Positions 26,180-35,112 of a DNA stretch of 64,000 nucleotides are shown one piece after another. Position 1 is the first letter of the stretch. Each line of letters begins with the position of its first letter. The notes beneath the pieces were generated by a model that saw nothing but the letters and a program-made list of their open reading frames with translations, was not told where the DNA came from and searched no databases. The DNA is from Nocardia brasiliensis ATCC 700358 (lineage in GTDB: Bacteria > Actinomycetota > Actinomycetes > Mycobacteriales > Mycobacteriaceae). The stretch spans positions 6,758,001-6,822,000 of the forward strand of contig NC_018681.1 of the NCBI RefSeq assembly GCF_000250675.2, given 5' to 3'. Position numbers and translations under genes: made by a program.

Positions 26180-27637
26180 ATGGAAACGACCGAGGTGGTC
26201 ATCGCGGGCGCCGGACCGACCGGCTTGATGCTGGCCTGCGAACTACGGCTGGCGGGCATCGACGTGCTGCTGCTCGACGGCCTGCCCACGCGCACCGGCG
26301 AGGCACGGGCCGGCGGCGTCCACGCCCGCACGATGGAGCTACTGGATCAGCGAGGGCTGCTCGAGTCGCTGCTCGCCCAAGGCCGCCCGATGAACGCGGG
26401 CCATTTCGGCGCCCTCCCGTTGGACTTCCACGATTTCGACACCCGCTATCCGTACATGCTCGCCGTGCTGCAATCGGTGGTCGAACGCGAACTCGACCGG
26501 CGCGCAACGGACTCGGGCACGCCGGTGCACTGGTCGTCACCGGTCGTCGGGTTCACCCAGGACGCCCACGGCATCGAGGTCGAAGTCGGCGGACCCCGGC
26601 CACGCCGAATCCGCGCCGCCTATCTGGTCGGCTGCGACGGCGGGCGTAGCGCGGTCCGCAAGCTGGCGGGCATCGGCTTCCCGGGCACCGAGGCCACCAT
26701 GACCGGCATGCTGGCCGATGTGGAACTCGCCGATCCGCCGCCGGAGCCGTTCTTCGGGCGCCGCGGCGACGCGGGCGATTTCTCGGCGGTGCAGTTTCAG
26801 CCCGGCTGGTACCGGCTGGTCGTGCAGCGTCACGATCTGGTGCTGAATCGGGGCGCGACAGTGACTTTCGAGCAGTTCCGCGACCACTACCGGGAGATCG
26901 CGGGCACCGACTTCGGGATGCACAGCCCCCGCTGGGTGACGCACTACGGCGATGCCGCGCGACAGGCGCAGCGCTACCGCGAGGGCCGGGTGTTCCTCGC
27001 AGGCGATGCCGCCCACATCCACTACCCCGCCGGGGGCCAGGGCTTGAACCTCGGCGTGCAGGACGCGGTGAACCTCGGCTGGAAGCTGGCGATCACTTTG
27101 CGCGGCAACGCTTCCGGTGCGGTATTGGACAGTTATGAAACCGAACGACTGCCGGTCGGTGCGCGAGTCCTGCACAACACCAGGGCCCAGACCGCCCTGC
27201 AGCGGTCCGGTCCGCACGTCGAGGCCTTACGCGACATCCTCGGCGATCTGATCGACGCTGACGTCGTACGGCACCGACTCGGGCTGATGATCACCGCGCT
27301 CGATATCCGCTACGACACCAAGGGAACTCACCCACTGACCGGACGTCGGATGCCCGATCTCGACCTGGACGGCGGGGCCCGCGTCAACCAACTGCTGCGA
27401 TCGGGTCGCCCGATGCTGCTGTGCCGCAACGACAACGGAACGCGCCGGGTGCCCGGCGGTGTCGACGTCGTGCACGCCACGACACCGGCCGCCTGGCGAG
27501 TGCCCGGCGTCGGCGAGATCCCGGCTCCCGACGCCGTGCTCCTGCGCCCCGACGGCTACGTCGCCTGGGTCGGCGAAGGAGGCGGCGACGACGCCCTCAC
27601 CGAAGTCCTGACCACTTGGTTCGGCTCGGCATCGTGA
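26180..27637 (+). CDS. Rox-like FAD-dependent monooxygenase (rifampicin monooxygenase family)
   Basis: Class A flavoprotein hydroxylase of 485 aa. The FAD Rossmann motif is VVIAGAGPTGLMLACELRLA. The middle DG motif is YLVGCDGGRSAVRKL, and the second FAD motif is VFLAGDAAHIHYPAGGQGLN. From memory, segments such as DFGMHSPRW, RVLHNTRAQ and LRPDGYVAWVGE closely parallel Nocardia farcinica Rox, which inactivates rifampicin. A short C-terminal thioredoxin-like domain is present. Tetracycline or aromatic polyketide hydroxylases are the alternatives. Divergent TetR control supports a xenobiotic or antibiotic-resistance role. Confidence 0.88.
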   Translation: METTEVVIAGAGPTGLMLACELRLAGIDVLLLDGLPTRTGEARAGGVHARTMELLDQRGLLESLLAQGRPMNAGHFGALPLDFHDFDTRYPYMLAVLQSVVERELDRRATDSGTPVHWSSPVVGFTQDAHGIEVEVGGPRPRRIRAAYLVGCDGGRSAVRKLAGIGFPGTEATMTGMLADVELADPPPEPFFGRRGDAGDFSAVQFQPGWYRLVVQRHDLVLNRGATVTFEQFRDHYREIAGTDFGMHSPRWVTHYGDAARQAQRYREGRVFLAGDAAHIHYPAGGQGLNLGVQDAVNLGWKLAITLRGNASGAVLDSYETERLPVGARVLHNTRAQTALQRSGPHVEALRDILGDLIDADVVRHRLGLMITALDIRYDTKGTHPLTGRRMPDLDLDGGARVNQLLRSGRPMLLCRNDNGTRRVPGGVDVVHATTPAAWRVPGVGEIPAPDAVLLRPDGYVAWVGEGGGDDALTEVLTTWFGSAS

Positions 27638-27683
27638 CCGCCGCATCCATCGTGCGAACGCCGGTGCCGCGGACGCGTCTCGG

Positions 27684-27863
27684 CTAGGTCTGATCGTCGA
27701 CGGCCGCGCCGGGCGCGTTCTTCTGCACCGACTCGATGCCGTTGCGTGCCGCGGCCTTGCTCTCGTAGGCCTGGCTCGCGGCGATGACCTCACCGTTGGC
27801 GGCTTTGAGCCGCCAACGGGTCTTCGCGGCCTTGTCCGTGAACAGTTCGAATTTCGCGGCCAT
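27684..27863 (-). CDS. YegP/DUF1508-family small protein
   Basis: A 59-aa protein. It begins MAAKFELFTDKAAKTRWRLK and continues AANGEVIAASQAYESKAAAR then NGIESVQKNAP, the single DUF1508 beta-beta-alpha repeat (FEL..D..G.yRWRLKA.NG.vIA.SegY.sK..a..gI). ATG 27863 follows AGGAAGAGG. Family members are small stress-associated proteins without an established biochemical role. It stands alone between the monooxygenase and the GH31 gene. Confidence 0.88.
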   Translation of the reverse strand: MAAKFELFTDKAAKTRWRLKAANGEVIAASQAYESKAAARNGIESVQKNAPGAAVDDQT

Positions 27864-28063
27864 GACTACCTCTTCCTTCCGCTGGACTACAGGTGTCCCT
27901 TAGGGAGTAACCGCTCGGTATCAATTCAATCGCAGGCCGCTGATCAGGCATGATGCGCATCTTTCGCAATTCCCCAGTTGTCGCCAGTCGAGATTGCGGT
28001 GGGGGTTGTGGTTCTACTTGCAGGACACACCCGATGCTCATTCGTGCGTGAAAGGTCCACTTG

Positions 28064-30316
28064 ATGCGCAGAATCGCACATCTCACCCTGGGTCTACTGG
28101 TCGCCGCGGGCAGCCTGGTCGCCATGCCGGACGCCCTGGCGGACGCGGACTCCGGGCAGTTGGCGGATATCAGCGGCGTCACCGACGACGGCCCCACCAC
28201 CACTGTGAAATCCGGCGCCGCCGCGGTGCGGGTGAGTTTCCCGCAGGCCGGCGCCGTGCGCGTGCAACTGGCGCCCGACGGGAAATTCACCGATCCGGCC
28301 GGCGACAAGATCGTCCTGCCGAGCAAGACCGCACCCGCGGTCCCGAAACGCGAAGACAAGGGCGACTATTGGGCCCTGTCCACCGGCGAGCTCACGCTGC
28401 GCGCGTACAAGCGCCCGCTGCGCTTCGCGTTGTACGACGGCGCCGACACCGCGCAGATCTGGGCCGAGAAGTCGCCGCTGTCCTGGAAGGGCGACACCAC
28501 CACGCAGAGCCTCGGCCGCGGCCGGCAGGAACAATTCTTCGGCGGCGGTGAGCAGAACGGGCGATTCAGCCACCGGGATCAGACGATCAAGATCTTCGCC
28601 GACGACAACTGGAACGACGGCGGCGCGCCGAATTCGCAGCCGTTCTACCTGTCCAGCAACGGATACGGCGTGCTGCGCAACACTTTCGCACCGGGCAGCT
28701 ACACCTTCGGCGACACCGTGCGCACCACCCACGACGAGCGGCGATTCGACGCGATCTACGTCGTCGGCAAGGGCCCGAAAGCGGTGATCTCCGCCTACAC
28801 CGGACTGGTCGGGCGGCCCTTCTTGCCGCCGATCTACGGACTGGAGATGGGCGACTCGGACTGCTACCTGCACAACGCGAACCGGGGCGAGCGGCACACC
28901 CTCGATGCCGTCGCCATCGCCGAGGGCTACACCGAGAACGAGATGCCCAACGGCTGGATGCTGGTCAACGACGGCTACGGCTGCGGCTACGAGAATCTGC
29001 CGCAGGTCGGCGAAGGGCTGCGCAAGAACAACATGCAGCTCGGACTGTGGACCGAGGACGGCCTGCCGCATCAGGCCGAGGAGGTCAAAGCCGGTGTGCG
29101 GGTGCGCAAGCTGGACGTGGCCTGGGTCGGGCCCGGCTACCAGTTCGCCCTCGACGGTTGCAACAAGGCGCACAAGGGTATCGAGGAGAACAGCGACGCC
29201 CGCGGTTTCGTGTGGACGCCGGTGAGCTGGGCGGGCGCGCAGCGCTGCGCGGTGCTGTGGAGCGGGGACCAAGCCGGTTCCTACGACTACATCCGCTGGC
29301 AGATACCGACTTACGCGGGCGCGACGATGTCGGGTATCGCGTACAACACCGGCGACGTCGACGGCATCTTCGGCGGCAGCCCGCAGACCTACACCCGGGA
29401 CCTGCAGTGGAAAGCGTTCCTGCCCACCATCATGTCGATGGACGGATGGGCGCCCAAGGACAAGCAGCCGTGGCGCTACGGCGAGCCGTACACCGCGATC
29501 AACCGGAAGTACTTGCAGCTCAAGGAAAGATTGCTGCCCTACACCTATTCCTATGCGGTCGAGGCGAATCGCACCGGCGTCGGCCAGGTGCGCGCGCTCG
29601 CGCTGGAGTACCCGAACGATCCGAACACGTGGGGCGACAAGGCGCGTTACGAGTTCCTCTCCGGCAAGGACTTTCTCGTCGCGCCGATGTATCGCGACGG
29701 CGAGGTGCGCGACGGAATCTATCTGCCGGAAGGCACCTGGGTCGACTACTGGACCGGGCGCACCTGGCAGGGGCCGACCACGGTGGACGGGTATCGCGCG
29801 CCGCTGGACACCTTGCCGCTGTTCGTCCGGGCGGGCGCGGTGGTGCCGATGTGGGCGCAGGGCACCAAGTCCTGGCAGACCCGTGACCGCGGGGTGCTGG
29901 ATCTCGACATCTACCCGAAGGGCGCGGGCAGCTTCACGCTGACCGAAGACGACGGAGTGACAAGGGATTACCGGTCCGGCGCGCAGGCCACCCAGCAGTT
30001 CGGCGTGCGCGCACCCGATTCCGGGACCGGCACCGTCGAGGTGACGATCGGCGCGTCGACCGGGTCCTACCGGGACCAGCCCGCGCAACGCCGCTACCAG
30101 CTCGCGGTGCACACCGCCGCCGCACCGGCCGCGGTGCAGACCTCCACCGGCGCTCTGCACCGCTGCGCCGATCGCGCAGAGCTGGACCGCGCGGACAGCG
30201 GCTGGTGGTTCGACCCGAACGATCGCGGTGGCGTAGTGCACGTGAAGACCGTGCCGATCGCCGCGCAGCACAGCCGGACCGTGACTTTGACCGGCACCAA
30301 GGCGGTGGGCGGATAG
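28064..30316 (+). CDS. Secreted GH31-family alpha-glycosidase
   Basis: Exported glycoside hydrolase of 750 aa. A signal peptide (RIAHLTLGLLVAAGSLVAMP, cleaved near DALA-DADS) leads into an N-terminal beta-sandwich with the GH31 motif QEQFFGGGEQNGRFSHRDQT. The TIM barrel follows. Its catalytic region includes KLDVAWVGPGYQFALDG and the acid/base-type motif LWSGDQAGSYDYIRWQIPTY, and C-terminal beta domains (LPLFVRAGAVVPM, LTEDDGVTRDYRSG) come last. Substrate within GH31 (alpha-glucan, isomaltose, sulfoquinovose and others) is undetermined. The ATG at 28064 is preferred over the preceding TTG. It lies near a secreted chitinase. Confidence 0.9.
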   Translation: MRRIAHLTLGLLVAAGSLVAMPDALADADSGQLADISGVTDDGPTTTVKSGAAAVRVSFPQAGAVRVQLAPDGKFTDPAGDKIVLPSKTAPAVPKREDKGDYWALSTGELTLRAYKRPLRFALYDGADTAQIWAEKSPLSWKGDTTTQSLGRGRQEQFFGGGEQNGRFSHRDQTIKIFADDNWNDGGAPNSQPFYLSSNGYGVLRNTFAPGSYTFGDTVRTTHDERRFDAIYVVGKGPKAVISAYTGLVGRPFLPPIYGLEMGDSDCYLHNANRGERHTLDAVAIAEGYTENEMPNGWMLVNDGYGCGYENLPQVGEGLRKNNMQLGLWTEDGLPHQAEEVKAGVRVRKLDVAWVGPGYQFALDGCNKAHKGIEENSDARGFVWTPVSWAGAQRCAVLWSGDQAGSYDYIRWQIPTYAGATMSGIAYNTGDVDGIFGGSPQTYTRDLQWKAFLPTIMSMDGWAPKDKQPWRYGEPYTAINRKYLQLKERLLPYTYSYAVEANRTGVGQVRALALEYPNDPNTWGDKARYEFLSGKDFLVAPMYRDGEVRDGIYLPEGTWVDYWTGRTWQGPTTVDGYRAPLDTLPLFVRAGAVVPMWAQGTKSWQTRDRGVLDLDIYPKGAGSFTLTEDDGVTRDYRSGAQATQQFGVRAPDSGTGTVEVTIGASTGSYRDQPAQRRYQLAVHTAAAPAAVQTSTGALHRCADRAELDRADSGWWFDPNDRGGVVHVKTVPIAAQHSRTVTLTGTKAVGG

Positions 30317-30344
30317 CCCGTTGCCGCATCAGGAAAGGAAACAC

Positions 30345-30587
30345 GATGAGAAAGTTCTGCCATGGCGCCGCGGGCGCCCGCCGCTCCGGCGTAGCCGGCT
30401 GTGGCGCGCACTCCGCGGCGGAGCCACCCGCAGACCGGCGGTGCGGCGCTTGCCGATCGCGAATTTGCTTGCGGCCAAGCATCTTCCGCAGCTCCCCAGT
30501 CTCGCTGGGGAGCTCGGGCAGAGCACTACCGTGTCATGCTGCAACGGGACGTCCGGACACCGACGGAAGATCGTCGGGCTGTCACTG
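30345..30587 (+). pseudogene. Possible small or decayed gene between GH31 and chitinase
   Basis: An ATG at 30345, 29 bp after the GH31 stop and preceded by AGGAAAGGAA, opens an 80-codon frame (MRKFCHGAAGARRSGVAGCG). The start and ribosome site look genuine, and the position suggests a secreted or lipoprotein gene. The encoded peptide is Cys/Arg/Ser-rich without a hydrophobic core, however, as if a frameshift had scrambled a signal peptide. The remaining interval to 30807 shows no other gene. Confidence 0.3.
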
Positions 30588-30807
30588 AGATACCCACCCG
30601 CACAACTGTTCTCGGCTCCAGCTCAGCTCCGACCCGACGGGCCGCCGCGCGGCAAGTGAACGGGAATGCCGATGTCGCGTCCGCCGCCGCATCGGTGACA
30701 TCAGAGCTGACACCCCGCAGGTTCTCCCCGTCGGTGCGTGTCTGTGCCTCGCCGCTCGACCGCTGCGCGAGGTAGCCCCATCCAGCCTCACCTCAGAGAG
30801 GAACCCC

Positions 30808-32787
30808 ATGCGGTTGGCAAAATTCCCCTGGCTCGCGGCCTCCGTCGCGGCCATTCTGATCGGCGTCTCGACGATCCTGGTGACCCTCACCAACGCGACG
30901 CCGGCCCTCACGGCCAGCACCGGCCCGTCCACCGGTGGCGCCAAGATCGCCTACTTCAACCAGTGGTCGATCTACCAGAATGCCTTCTACCCCAAGCACG
31001 TCGACACCTCGGGGATGGCAGGCAAGCTCGACTACATCATGTACGCGTTCGCCAACATCCACCCCACCGACCTGACCTGCTTCGAGGCCAACAAGGCCGC
31101 GGACCAGAACGAGAACAACCCGAATGCCGGTGACGGGGCGGGCGATTCGTACGCCGACTACGGCAAGACGTTCGACGCGGCCAGCAGCGTCGACGGCACC
31201 GCCGACAAGTGGGACGACCCGATCGTCGGCAACTTCAAGCAGTTGAAGCAGCTCAAGGCCAAGCACCCGAATCTCAAGGTGCTGCTGTCCATCGGCGGCT
31301 GGACCTACTCGAAATTCTTCTCCGATGTGGCCGCGACCGATGCGGCGCGCAAGAAGTTCGCCGCGTCCTGCATCGACATGTTCATCAAGGGAAACCTGCC
31401 GAAACAGAACGGCTACGGCGGGCCCGGCACAGGTAAGGGTATCTTCGACGGCCTCGACCTGGACTGGGAGTATCCGGGCGGCGGTGGCCATCTCGGCAAT
31501 CACGCGTCCCCGAACGACCGCGAGAACCTCACGTTGCTGACGGCGGAACTGCGTAAGCAACTGGACGCGCAGGGCACGGCCGACGGCAAGCGGTACGCGC
31601 TGACCGCCGCCGTAGCGGCCGGGCAGGACAAGATCCGTCACTACGACACCGCCAACCTCGGCAAGTATCTCGACCTGGTCAACCTCATGACCTACGACAT
31701 GCACGGGGCATGGGATGCGAAGGGGCCGACCAACTTCCAGGATCCCATCTACAGCAGGCCGGACGATCCGATGAATCCGGTCCCGCCGGGCAACGGGAAG
31801 TACAACATCGACGCGGCGGTCACCGCGTGGACCACGGGTGACAGTTCCTACGACATCCCGGGCGGCTTTCCGGCGAACAAGCTGACCGTCGGATTCCCGT
31901 TCTACTACCGCGGTTGGACGGGCGTGCCGGCCGGCAGCGAACACGGCCTGTTCCAGCCCGCGACGGGGCCCGCGCCCGGCGCACCGATGTCGGGCAACGT
32001 GCCGGGCATCCGGATGTACAAGGAACTGAACGGGGTCGTCGACAACCCGTCGCGCACGTTCTACGACACCACCGCACAGGCCGCCTACTTCTACGACGGC
32101 ACGAACTGGTGGGGCGGTGACTCACCGCAATCCATCAAGGCCAAAGTGGATTACATGCACTGCAAGGGCCTCGGCGGCGCGATGATGTACTCGCTGGAGA
32201 ACCTGGGTCCGACGCCGACCCTGTTCAACCATGTCATCGACGGGGTCAACAGTACGCCCGCGAACTGCAACCCGCCGACCACCACACCGCCCACCACCAC
32301 ACCGCCGACGACCACACCACCGTCGACCACACCACCGACCACGACACCGCCCTCGACCACTCCGCCGACCACGACGCCGCCCGCGGGCACCGGTGTGGTC
32401 AACGGGGATTTCGAGAGCGGCGCGTTGTCCCCGTGGTCGTGTGCGGGCACGCTCGGTTCGATCGTGAACACCCCGGTGCACGGCGGCAAGAACGCGTTGG
32501 GCGGCACGCCGACCGACAGCGACAACGCCCGGTGCTCGCAGACGGTCGCCGTCGAACCGGGCCGCACCTACACGCTGTCGGCGTGGGTGAACGGCAACTA
32601 CGTCTACCTCGGCGCCTCCGGCACGGGCACGAGCGACGCGTCCACCTGGGCACCCAGCACCGGCGGTAACTACCAGCAGTTGTCCACCCAGTTCACCACG
32701 GGCGCCTCGACCAAGAGCGTCACGATCTGGCTGCACGGCTGGTACGGGCAAGGCAAGTACAGCGCGGACGATGTCACGCTGAAGTAG
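30808..32787 (+). CDS. Secreted GH18 chitinase with C-terminal carbohydrate-binding module
   Basis: Exported chitinase of 659 aa. A signal peptide (FPWLAASVAAILIGVSTILV) is followed by a GH18 barrel with the DxxDxDxE motif DGLDLDWEYPG (catalytic Glu221), the strand KVLLSIGGWTYSKFF and the substrate motif NLMTYDMHGAWD. A Thr/Pro linker of TTTPP repeats lies at about 490-530. The last 130 residues (GVVNGDFESGALSPWSCAGT, then YSADDVTLK) form a CBM4/9- or CBM16-like jelly roll. It would degrade environmental chitin outside the cell. RBS is GAGAGGAA. Confidence 0.94.
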   Translation: MRLAKFPWLAASVAAILIGVSTILVTLTNATPALTASTGPSTGGAKIAYFNQWSIYQNAFYPKHVDTSGMAGKLDYIMYAFANIHPTDLTCFEANKAADQNENNPNAGDGAGDSYADYGKTFDAASSVDGTADKWDDPIVGNFKQLKQLKAKHPNLKVLLSIGGWTYSKFFSDVAATDAARKKFAASCIDMFIKGNLPKQNGYGGPGTGKGIFDGLDLDWEYPGGGGHLGNHASPNDRENLTLLTAELRKQLDAQGTADGKRYALTAAVAAGQDKIRHYDTANLGKYLDLVNLMTYDMHGAWDAKGPTNFQDPIYSRPDDPMNPVPPGNGKYNIDAAVTAWTTGDSSYDIPGGFPANKLTVGFPFYYRGWTGVPAGSEHGLFQPATGPAPGAPMSGNVPGIRMYKELNGVVDNPSRTFYDTTAQAAYFYDGTNWWGGDSPQSIKAKVDYMHCKGLGGAMMYSLENLGPTPTLFNHVIDGVNSTPANCNPPTTTPPTTTPPTTTPPSTTPPTTTPPSTTPPTTTPPAGTGVVNGDFESGALSPWSCAGTLGSIVNTPVHGGKNALGGTPTDSDNARCSQTVAVEPGRTYTLSAWVNGNYVYLGASGTGTSDASTWAPSTGGNYQQLSTQFTTGASTKSVTIWLHGWYGQGKYSADDVTLK

Positions 32788-32801
32788 CAAGTGCGGCAAC
32801 G

Positions 32802-32835
32802 AAAGTGGGCCTCGCCGGTGGCGAGGCCCGCTTTT
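32802..32835. terminator. Bidirectional hairpin between chitinase and acyltransferase
   Basis: A 15-bp stem (AAAGTGGGCCTCGCC and its complement with one G-T pair) closes a GGT loop and is followed by a T-run on the plus strand. Both convergent genes end beside it, so it can terminate transcription from either side. Confidence 0.85.
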
Positions 32836-32841
32836 CGTGCG

Positions 32842-35013
32842 TCAGGGTGCGGCCAGTGCCCGGTCGACGAGCGCGGCGAGCACCGGGGTGAGTGCCTTCG
32901 CGTAGGTGACGGTCAGGTGGTTGTCGTCGCGATAGATCAGCGCGTTGCCGGTGATGAGCGGGCAGCGCCGCACGGTACAGAACAGCTCGGTCAGGTCGGC
33001 ATACTGCGCCGCACCCGCCACGGTCGCCGTGCGCTCGGCCGCGATGCCCGCGTCGTTCACCGCGACCGGCCGCGCCGGGGCGCAAGCCACGGCGTCGTCG
33101 AGATGGCCGGATAGGCAGGCCGGGGCGGTGCTGTGCGGATCCGGAACCGGGCCCAGCACAAGGACGCTCGCTCCGGTCGCGCGCAGCTGGGCGGTCAAGC
33201 GGGTCAGGCTGTCGAGCCAGGCCTGGTCGTAGGCGGTGAAGCCGAAGTCGCCGCCGTAGCGGCGCGACATGCTCACCACGATCAAGCGCGGCCGCTCGGC
33301 GCGCAGCCTGGCCATGATCTGGCCGCGCCACCGCACGCATTCGGTGTACTCCCGGCCCAGGTACGGGCTGGTGATGGGCAGTTCGAGCAGCGGGCAGGTG
33401 ACTTTGCTCATCGTCTCCAGCCGCCACTGTCGCTGTTCGGCAACCTGTTCGAAGGCCGGACTCCACATGGCGGCGTGCGAATCACCGACCAGCGCCACCG
33501 TCGTCGCCGAACCGGATTCGCCCGCAACGCATTCGGGTTGACCGACGTCGAGCCAGGAACGGACGCAACCGTTGCCGAACACCGCCGCCTTGTCGCCGGG
33601 TGCCTCGGCGAGCGACGGATCGAGATTCGCTGGGACGGAACGTAACTCGGCCGACTCCGCGATAGCCGCCTGCACCTGCGCGGTCAGCTGCCGCACGGTC
33701 ACCTCGTGCGGGTCGATCGCGCCGGTCGGCGGGGCGGGCGCCGTGGTCACCGCGAGGGCCTGCGCGGCCGCGCCACGACCGACCGGCGCGGGCACGGCCG
33801 CCAGCAACGCCACCACCACACAGACCACCGCCGCGGTGACGACACCGCCGCAGACCAGACTGAACCCGCCCGAACGCCGCAACGGCGCCGCGAACCGCAC
33901 AGGATCCTCGACCAGCCACAGCGTCAGCATGGCCAGGCCCGCGGACACCGCGACCGCACCCAGCACGCCGACCGTACCGAGACCGTGTCCGAGCAGCCGG
34001 GGCGCCAGCTGCAAGACCGGCCAGTGCCAGAGATACCACGAGTAGGACAGCCTGCCGATCGCCCGCAACGGCACGGTGGACAGGGCGCGGCCGACGCCTC
34101 GGCCCGGTGCGGCGCAGCCCGCGGCGATGATCGCCGCGGTGCCGAGAACCGGTAGGAGCGCGGCAGTTCCGGGATACGGGGTGTGCTCGTCGAGGCGGAG
34201 GAAAGCGAGGACGATCGCGCCGAGACCGACCCAGCCCGCGGCGGCGGCAACCAGCGGCGGCAATCGTCGCCACACCGGGACCGAGAGCGCCACCAGACCA
34301 CCGACGGCCAGTTCCCACGCGCGAGCGGGCAGGGTGAAGAAGGCCCAGGGCGGGAGCGTGCGGGTCCAGTGCAGCGCGGTCGCGAACGACACCGCGGCGA
34401 GCAAGGCGAGCGCGATCGAGTAGGGCATCGGCGAACCACCGGCCGCGCGCCGGCGCGACACGCACCAGGCAAGACCGACGAGCAGCACGGGCCACAGCAG
34501 ATAGAACTGTTCCTCCACACCCAGCGACCAGTAGTGCTGGAACGGCGACGGCGGTGTGTCGGCGGCCAGGTAGTCGGTGCCGTGCACGGCCAGTCGCACG
34601 TTGCCCACGTACAACGCGCTCGCGATCGCGTCGCCGAGCACCGCGCGAGACTGCAAGGGCGGCAGCGACGAGACCGCGGCGATCGCGGTAGCGACCAGCA
34701 CGACGCCCGCGGCGGGCAACAGCCGGCGAGCCCGGCCGCCGTAGAACCGGGCCAGGCCGATGGTGCCGGTGCTCGACACCTCCCGCCACAGCATGCCGGT
34801 GATGAGAAAACCGGAAATGACGAAAAAGACGTCCACACCCGCGAATCCGCCGGCGATACCGCCCAGACCCGCGTGGAACGCGACCACGGCGAGCACCGCG
34901 ACCGCCCGCAATCCCTCGACATCGGGCCGGAATTGCGCAAGCGATATCCGCGGCGCCGAATCGTCCTGCCGAATAACCGATTCTCGCGTGGCAGTCCGTG
35001 TCATGGACAGCAT
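32842..35013 (-). CDS. OafA/YrhL-type acyltransferase 3 with SGNH domain
   Basis: Membrane O-acyltransferase of about 723 aa. The N-terminal acyltransferase-3 domain (residues about 25-370) has around ten transmembrane helices and the family motifs FRPDVEGLRAVAVLAVVAFH, GVDVFFVISGFLITGMLWRE and YYWSLGVEEQFYLLWP-like HYWSLGVEEQFYLLWP. The periplasmic C-terminal domain is an SGNH hydrolase fold with VALVGDSHAAMWSPA and the late motif RDDNHLTVTYAK. Such fusions O-acetylate extracellular glycans or lipids. ATG 35013 and 35004 are both possible starts. Confidence 0.92.
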   Translation of the reverse strand: MLSMTRTATRESVIRQDDSAPRISLAQFRPDVEGLRAVAVLAVVAFHAGLGGIAGGFAGVDVFFVISGFLITGMLWREVSSTGTIGLARFYGGRARRLLPAAGVVLVATAIAAVSSLPPLQSRAVLGDAIASALYVGNVRLAVHGTDYLAADTPPSPFQHYWSLGVEEQFYLLWPVLLVGLAWCVSRRRAAGGSPMPYSIALALLAAVSFATALHWTRTLPPWAFFTLPARAWELAVGGLVALSVPVWRRLPPLVAAAAGWVGLGAIVLAFLRLDEHTPYPGTAALLPVLGTAAIIAAGCAAPGRGVGRALSTVPLRAIGRLSYSWYLWHWPVLQLAPRLLGHGLGTVGVLGAVAVSAGLAMLTLWLVEDPVRFAAPLRRSGGFSLVCGGVVTAAVVCVVVALLAAVPAPVGRGAAAQALAVTTAPAPPTGAIDPHEVTVRQLTAQVQAAIAESAELRSVPANLDPSLAEAPGDKAAVFGNGCVRSWLDVGQPECVAGESGSATTVALVGDSHAAMWSPAFEQVAEQRQWRLETMSKVTCPLLELPITSPYLGREYTECVRWRGQIMARLRAERPRLIVVSMSRRYGGDFGFTAYDQAWLDSLTRLTAQLRATGASVLVLGPVPDPHSTAPACLSGHLDDAVACAPARPVAVNDAGIAAERTATVAGAAQYADLTELFCTVRRCPLITGNALIYRDDNHLTVTYAKALTPVLAALVDRALAAP

Positions 35014-35112
35014 TCTTACCAACGCTCGCCGGTAATGTCCCGACAACTTCCGGCACTTCGAGCCGATCTGAAAACCGCTGTTAGAACTACTTAAAGCATT
35101 CTTCCAAGCAGG

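Noticed and set aside
32262..32390. Short repeat array in the chitinase gene as a mobile or CRISPR element
   Set aside because: It encodes the ordinary Thr/Pro linker between catalytic and binding domains of secreted actinobacterial hydrolases.
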